DNA of 64,000 bases from Streptomyces alboflavus. Its GTDB lineage: Bacteria > Actinomycetota > Actinomycetes > Streptomycetales > Streptomycetaceae. Positions 61,539 to 64,000 of this stretch are shown in pieces. A program made the translations under genes and the position numbers. The stretch spans positions 1-64,000 of the forward strand of contig NZ_JNXT01000024.1 in the NCBI RefSeq assembly GCF_000716675.1, given 5' to 3'. The notes beneath the pieces were generated by a model. That model worked only from the letters and a program-made list of their open reading frames with translations, made no database searches and had not been told where the DNA came from. Position 1 is the stretch's first letter. Each line of letters begins with the position of its first letter.

Positions 61539-62486
61539 TCAGCCCAGGCGGCGGGAGCGCCGCCGGACAAGGGCAGCCCCGGACAGGCCCAGGGCGACCA
61601 GGGCCCCGGCTCCGGCCACCGTCGAGGCGACGGTCACCGCCCCGTCGGACGAGGACGAGGACGACGCGGACTCAGACTTCCCGGCCGCCTCGGCCGACGT
61701 ACCCGCCGGTTCCTCGGCGAAGCCACCCGCCTTGCCGGACTTCGCGTACGCCGACCCCGGCAGCTTGTCCCCGTACGCCTTCTGGACCCGCTTGCGGTAG
61801 GCGTCGGTCGAGGTCCCCTCCGCGCCGACCGCACGTACCGCGTCCTTGTCGAGGGGCAGCACGCGCGCGCCCTTGGTGACGTACCAGCCGTTGATCTGCG
61901 GCTCGTGGAAGACGGTGCCTCCGGGGAGCTTGTCGCCGCCCACGCGCGCGTAGTGGGTCTCGTCGTCCCCGGTGGCGATGTTCACGATGCGCCAGGAGCC
62001 CTCCTGCCGGACGGACCAGAGCGACGCCTCCTGGCCGTCGGAGGAGACCGCCTTGCTGGCCAGGAACTCCATGCGGGCGACGGGCGCGTCCTTCTTGCCG
62101 GCGACGAAGTCGGGCGACAGGTAGTAGACGGGCACGGCCTTGTCGCCCGCCACGCGCGGCTCGGCCGCGGCCTTGGTGACGGCTCCCTCGCGGGCGAAGA
62201 AGCGGGAGAGCGTGTCGAGGGTCTTCGGGGCCTCGGCCGCGTCGTGGGCGGCGCCGCGGGCGGCGTCCGACGGGGCCGAAGGGGCGGGCGGCGCGGGCCG
62301 TGCGGCCGGTCCGGAGTCGGCCGTGGCGTGCGGGGCCGCGAGGCCGAGGAGCAGGGCCGCGGCCGAGCCCGCGAGCACGGCCTTCAGGGCGCGGCCGGGC
62401 GTACCGGAAGCGTGCGACGCGAAGGAGTCGCGCGCCGCGGGGGCGACGGGAGACGCGGGGGAAACGGGACGGGTCATCGCTCTCAC
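61539..62486 (-). CDS. Membrane-anchored secreted protein coupled to the papain-like protease
   Basis: 315 aa, GTG 62486 overlapping the protease stop by GTGA. An N-terminal signal segment (about residues 30-55, RALKAVLAGSAAALLLGLAAPHATA), an extracellular middle (VYYLSPDFVAGKKDAPVARMEFLASKAVS; LWSVRQEGSWRIVNIATGDDETHYAR), a Ser-rich stalk (SESASSSSSSDG), one C-terminal membrane helix and the tail ALVRRRSRRLG. No LPxTG sortase motif is present, though the helix-plus-Arg tail has the same layout. Function unknown; the overlap implies one complex with the protease. Confidence 0.8.
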   Translation of the reverse strand: MRAMTRPVSPASPVAPAARDSFASHASGTPGRALKAVLAGSAAALLLGLAAPHATADSGPAARPAPPAPSAPSDAARGAAHDAAEAPKTLDTLSRFFAREGAVTKAAAEPRVAGDKAVPVYYLSPDFVAGKKDAPVARMEFLASKAVSSDGQEASLWSVRQEGSWRIVNIATGDDETHYARVGGDKLPGGTVFHEPQINGWYVTKGARVLPLDKDAVRAVGAEGTSTDAYRKRVQKAYGDKLPGSAYAKSGKAGGFAEEPAGTSAEAAGKSESASSSSSSDGAVTVASTVAGAGALVALGLSGAALVRRRSRRLG

Positions 62487-63130
62487 GCCCCTATCCGGTA
62501 CAGCGAGTGGGTCCAGGAGAAGGTGTTGTTGTTGACGTACCAGTCGTGGGACGCCCAGTTGTAGCGGTCGCTGGAGGGCCATGGGTCGCCCCAGTACACC
62601 CAGCTGTTGGCGGTGTCGTAGCCGTAGATGACGTGCATGTGGCCGCCGCCGTTGGACCACTGGATGCGGGTCTCGATGGGCCGGTTCGCGTTGATCTCGG
62701 ACTGCACGGTGGGGTAACGCAGCCAGCCGGTGACGTACGACCCGGAGTTGATGCCCGCCCAGCGGAGCCCCGTCTGCACATTGCCGAGAGTGGCCTGGTT
62801 GTTGGGGCACTCGGTGTTCTGGTTGCGGCCGAAGGCGGCGTTGCAGAACTGGTTCTGGCTGTAGTTCTTGCCGAGGTACGTCGCGATGGTGTTGCCCGCC
62901 GCGGCCCAGCACCAGTTGGACTTCTGCTGCGCCTGCATCGTGATGTTCAGGCGCTTGGCGGCGAGGACCGACGGGTCGGCCGCTCCCGAGGCGGCCGGAG
63001 CGACGGTCGACGACGTGTCGTGGGGCGCCGCGGCGGCGGTGGCCGCCGGTACGGCGAGGAAGGCCGCCGCGGCGACGGCCAGTGCGGACAGCCGTCTGCG
63101 ACGGCTCGACCCGCGGGTGGAGTGGTGCAT
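62483..63130 (-). CDS. Secreted papain-like (C39-type) cysteine peptidase
   Basis: 215 aa, ATG 63130. Signal peptide at residues 1-36. The papain/C39_2-type catalytic Cys is C74 in QQKSNWCWAAAGN; the His is probably H164 in NGGGHMHVIYGYD, with WGDPWP following as the third position. The small size, lack of a propeptide of usual length, and Asn/Tyr-rich mature domain resemble secreted actinobacterial peptidases of unknown substrate. Co-translated with the membrane protein after it. Confidence 0.86.
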   Translation of the reverse strand: MHHSTRGSSRRRRLSALAVAAAAFLAVPAATAAAAPHDTSSTVAPAASGAADPSVLAAKRLNITMQAQQKSNWCWAAAGNTIATYLGKNYSQNQFCNAAFGRNQNTECPNNQATLGNVQTGLRWAGINSGSYVTGWLRYPTVQSEINANRPIETRIQWSNGGGHMHVIYGYDTANSWVYWGDPWPSSDRYNWASHDWYVNNNTFSWTHSLYRIGA

Positions 63131-63200
63131 CGCGTTCCTCCCGAGCGGAGTGGGGGTGGGATGTGGAGGAGCGCGTCCGGACGCTGCGATTGAGCATCAG

Positions 63201-63252
63201 GTGTTGTCCAGTGCAGGTCAACACGCTTCAATGCGGCATGGTTTGAAGCGTG
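63201..63252. promoter_or_regulatory. Two overlapping dyads upstream of the protease pair
   Basis: GTGTTG...CAACAC (63201-63206 with 63219-63224) and CACGCTTCAA...TTGAAGCGTG (63222-63231 with 63243-63252, perfect 10-bp arms). They lie 71-122 nt upstream of the protease start, in the divergent region shared with the regulator-like gene. Confidence 0.6.
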
Positions 63253-63335
63253 AACAACGGCGTACATCTGTGAACGCCCGGCGCACGCTCACCTGGCCAC
63301 CCGCTTCGACCGGGGCGTACACCCGCACGGCCGGA

Positions 63336-63347
63336 GTGAACGTTCAC
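63336..63347. promoter_or_regulatory. GTGAACGTTCAC palindrome before the regulator-like gene
   Basis: Perfect 12-nt palindrome 15 nt upstream of GTG 63362. Two GTGAAC half sites occur upstream (about 63250 and 63271), suggesting cooperative binding. Confidence 0.55.
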
Positions 63348-63361
63348 AGAAAGGACCTGCG

Positions 63362-64000
63362 GTGCGGAACGTCACCCCCCACGCAACGCCCCACCCGACG
63401 CCCCTGGACGACACCCCGGCAGACCTCGCCACCGCCCTGCGCACCGGCCCGTTCCACGTCGCCCTGCGCGCCGCCATCGCCGCCCGGCGCCTGCCCCTGC
63501 AACGGGTGCGCCACCATCTCGCACGCGCGGGCGTCCACGTCGGCGTGACCAGTCTGAGCTACTGGCAGCAGGGTGCGCGCCGCCCCCAGCGCGCCGAGTC
63601 GCTTCGGGCCGTACGCGCCCTGGAGGAGATCCTGCGGCTGCCGGAAGAATCACTCATCCGGCTTCTCGCCCAGGCAGAGGAGCGTATCAACGCCGAGCGC
63701 CCCGCCGCCCGTTCGTACCGCTCCCTGGTGGAGGCCTCCGACGTCCTGCAGTCGCTCCTCGCGGACCTGGAGTCCCCGCTCGACGGCGGTCTGCACACCG
63801 TCGGCCACCACGAGCGGATACGCATAGGCGCCCACCGTGAGCTCCTTGGCCGCGATTCCCAGCATGTCGTACGCGCCCACACGGACGGGATCGACCGCTA
63901 TCTGGCCATCCACCACGGGGACCCCGGCTGCGCCCCGGAGCGGATGGAGGTGCGGGCCCTGGAGAACTGCCGCACCGGGCGGGTGCGCTGGCACCACGAC
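63362..64000 (+). CDS. HTH/XRE-like regulator, 3' truncated by window
   Basis: Starts at GTG 63362 with AAGGA six bases upstream; the frame is open to the window end (213 residues seen). Residues about 33-85 look like an XRE-type HTH: LRAAIAARRLPLQRVRHHLARAG, then TSLSYWQQGARRPQRAESLRAVRALEEILRLPEESL. The rest is an unassigned domain with IRIGAHRELLGRDSQHVVRAHTDGIDRYLAIHHG. Divergent from the protease pair with palindromes between, so it may control it. Confidence 0.8.
   Translation, partial: MRNVTPHATPHPTPLDDTPADLATALRTGPFHVALRAAIAARRLPLQRVRHHLARAGVHVGVTSLSYWQQGARRPQRAESLRAVRALEEILRLPEESLIRLLAQAEERINAERPAARSYRSLVEASDVLQSLLADLESPLDGGLHTVGHHERIRIGAHRELLGRDSQHVVRAHTDGIDRYLAIHHGDPGCAPERMEVRALENCRTGRVRWHHD

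Overview
This window is high-GC actinobacterial DNA, almost certainly from a Streptomyces chromosome. Codon third positions are strongly G/C, GTG starts are common, and 4-bp ATGA/GTGA gene overlaps are frequent. From memory (not a database search), the gene order matches the conserved core block carrying suf, the pentose-phosphate operon, the glycolytic cluster and whiA in model streptomycetes. I saw no tRNA, rRNA, CRISPR array, prophage or intact insertion sequence.

Layout. 1-3.8 kb: two overlapping AfsK-like membrane Ser/Thr kinases with PQQ-type propellers, the first cut by the window edge and carrying a TTA codon. 3.9-10.3 kb: a Tat-exported PhoX-type phosphatase with a possible PHO box; a short-chain dehydrogenase broken by two tiny palindromic insertions; a little-known cassette with a trypsin-like protease, a stand-alone copy of its N-terminal domain and a third unknown protein; then repeat-rich spacer and an acidic unknown protein. 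10.7-23 kb: a secreted nuclease, an SRPBCC protein, an ABM-fold protein, an SGNH hydrolase, dapA, a sigma factor with a membrane propeller partner, a lipoprotein, dapD, and two efflux systems next to regulators, one of them an HxlR-peroxiredoxin fusion.

23.2-29.8 kb: a complete minus-strand suf operon (regulator, sufB, sufD, Rieske ferredoxin, sufC, sufS, sufU, sufT-like) behind an iron-box-like dyad. 29.9-37.8 kb: an AAC(3)-family acetyltransferase, a two-gene ABC exporter, ctaA, an amidohydrolase, a small protein, a degenerate AMP-binding protein and ctaB. 38.2-44.9 kb: tkt-tal-zwf-opcA-pgl, a single operon ending in a 19-bp perfect hairpin.

45-53 kb: an MmpS-like protein, pgi, an MFS transporter, an RbpA-family protein, secG, tpiA, pgk and gap. 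53-61.4 kb: a secreted M14 carboxypeptidase, then uvrC-rapZ-yvcK-whiA as one overlapping minus-strand operon (excision repair, UDP-sugar/cell-wall regulation, sporulation control). 61.5-64 kb: a secreted papain-like protease translationally coupled to a membrane-anchored partner, divergent from a regulator-like gene that runs off the window end, with several strong dyads between them.

Most of the window is ordinary central metabolism. The least explained parts are the protease cassette at 6.5-8.5 kb, the two frame-breaking palindromes inside the dehydrogenase, the HxlR-peroxiredoxin fusion, and the secreted protease/membrane protein pair at the right edge.
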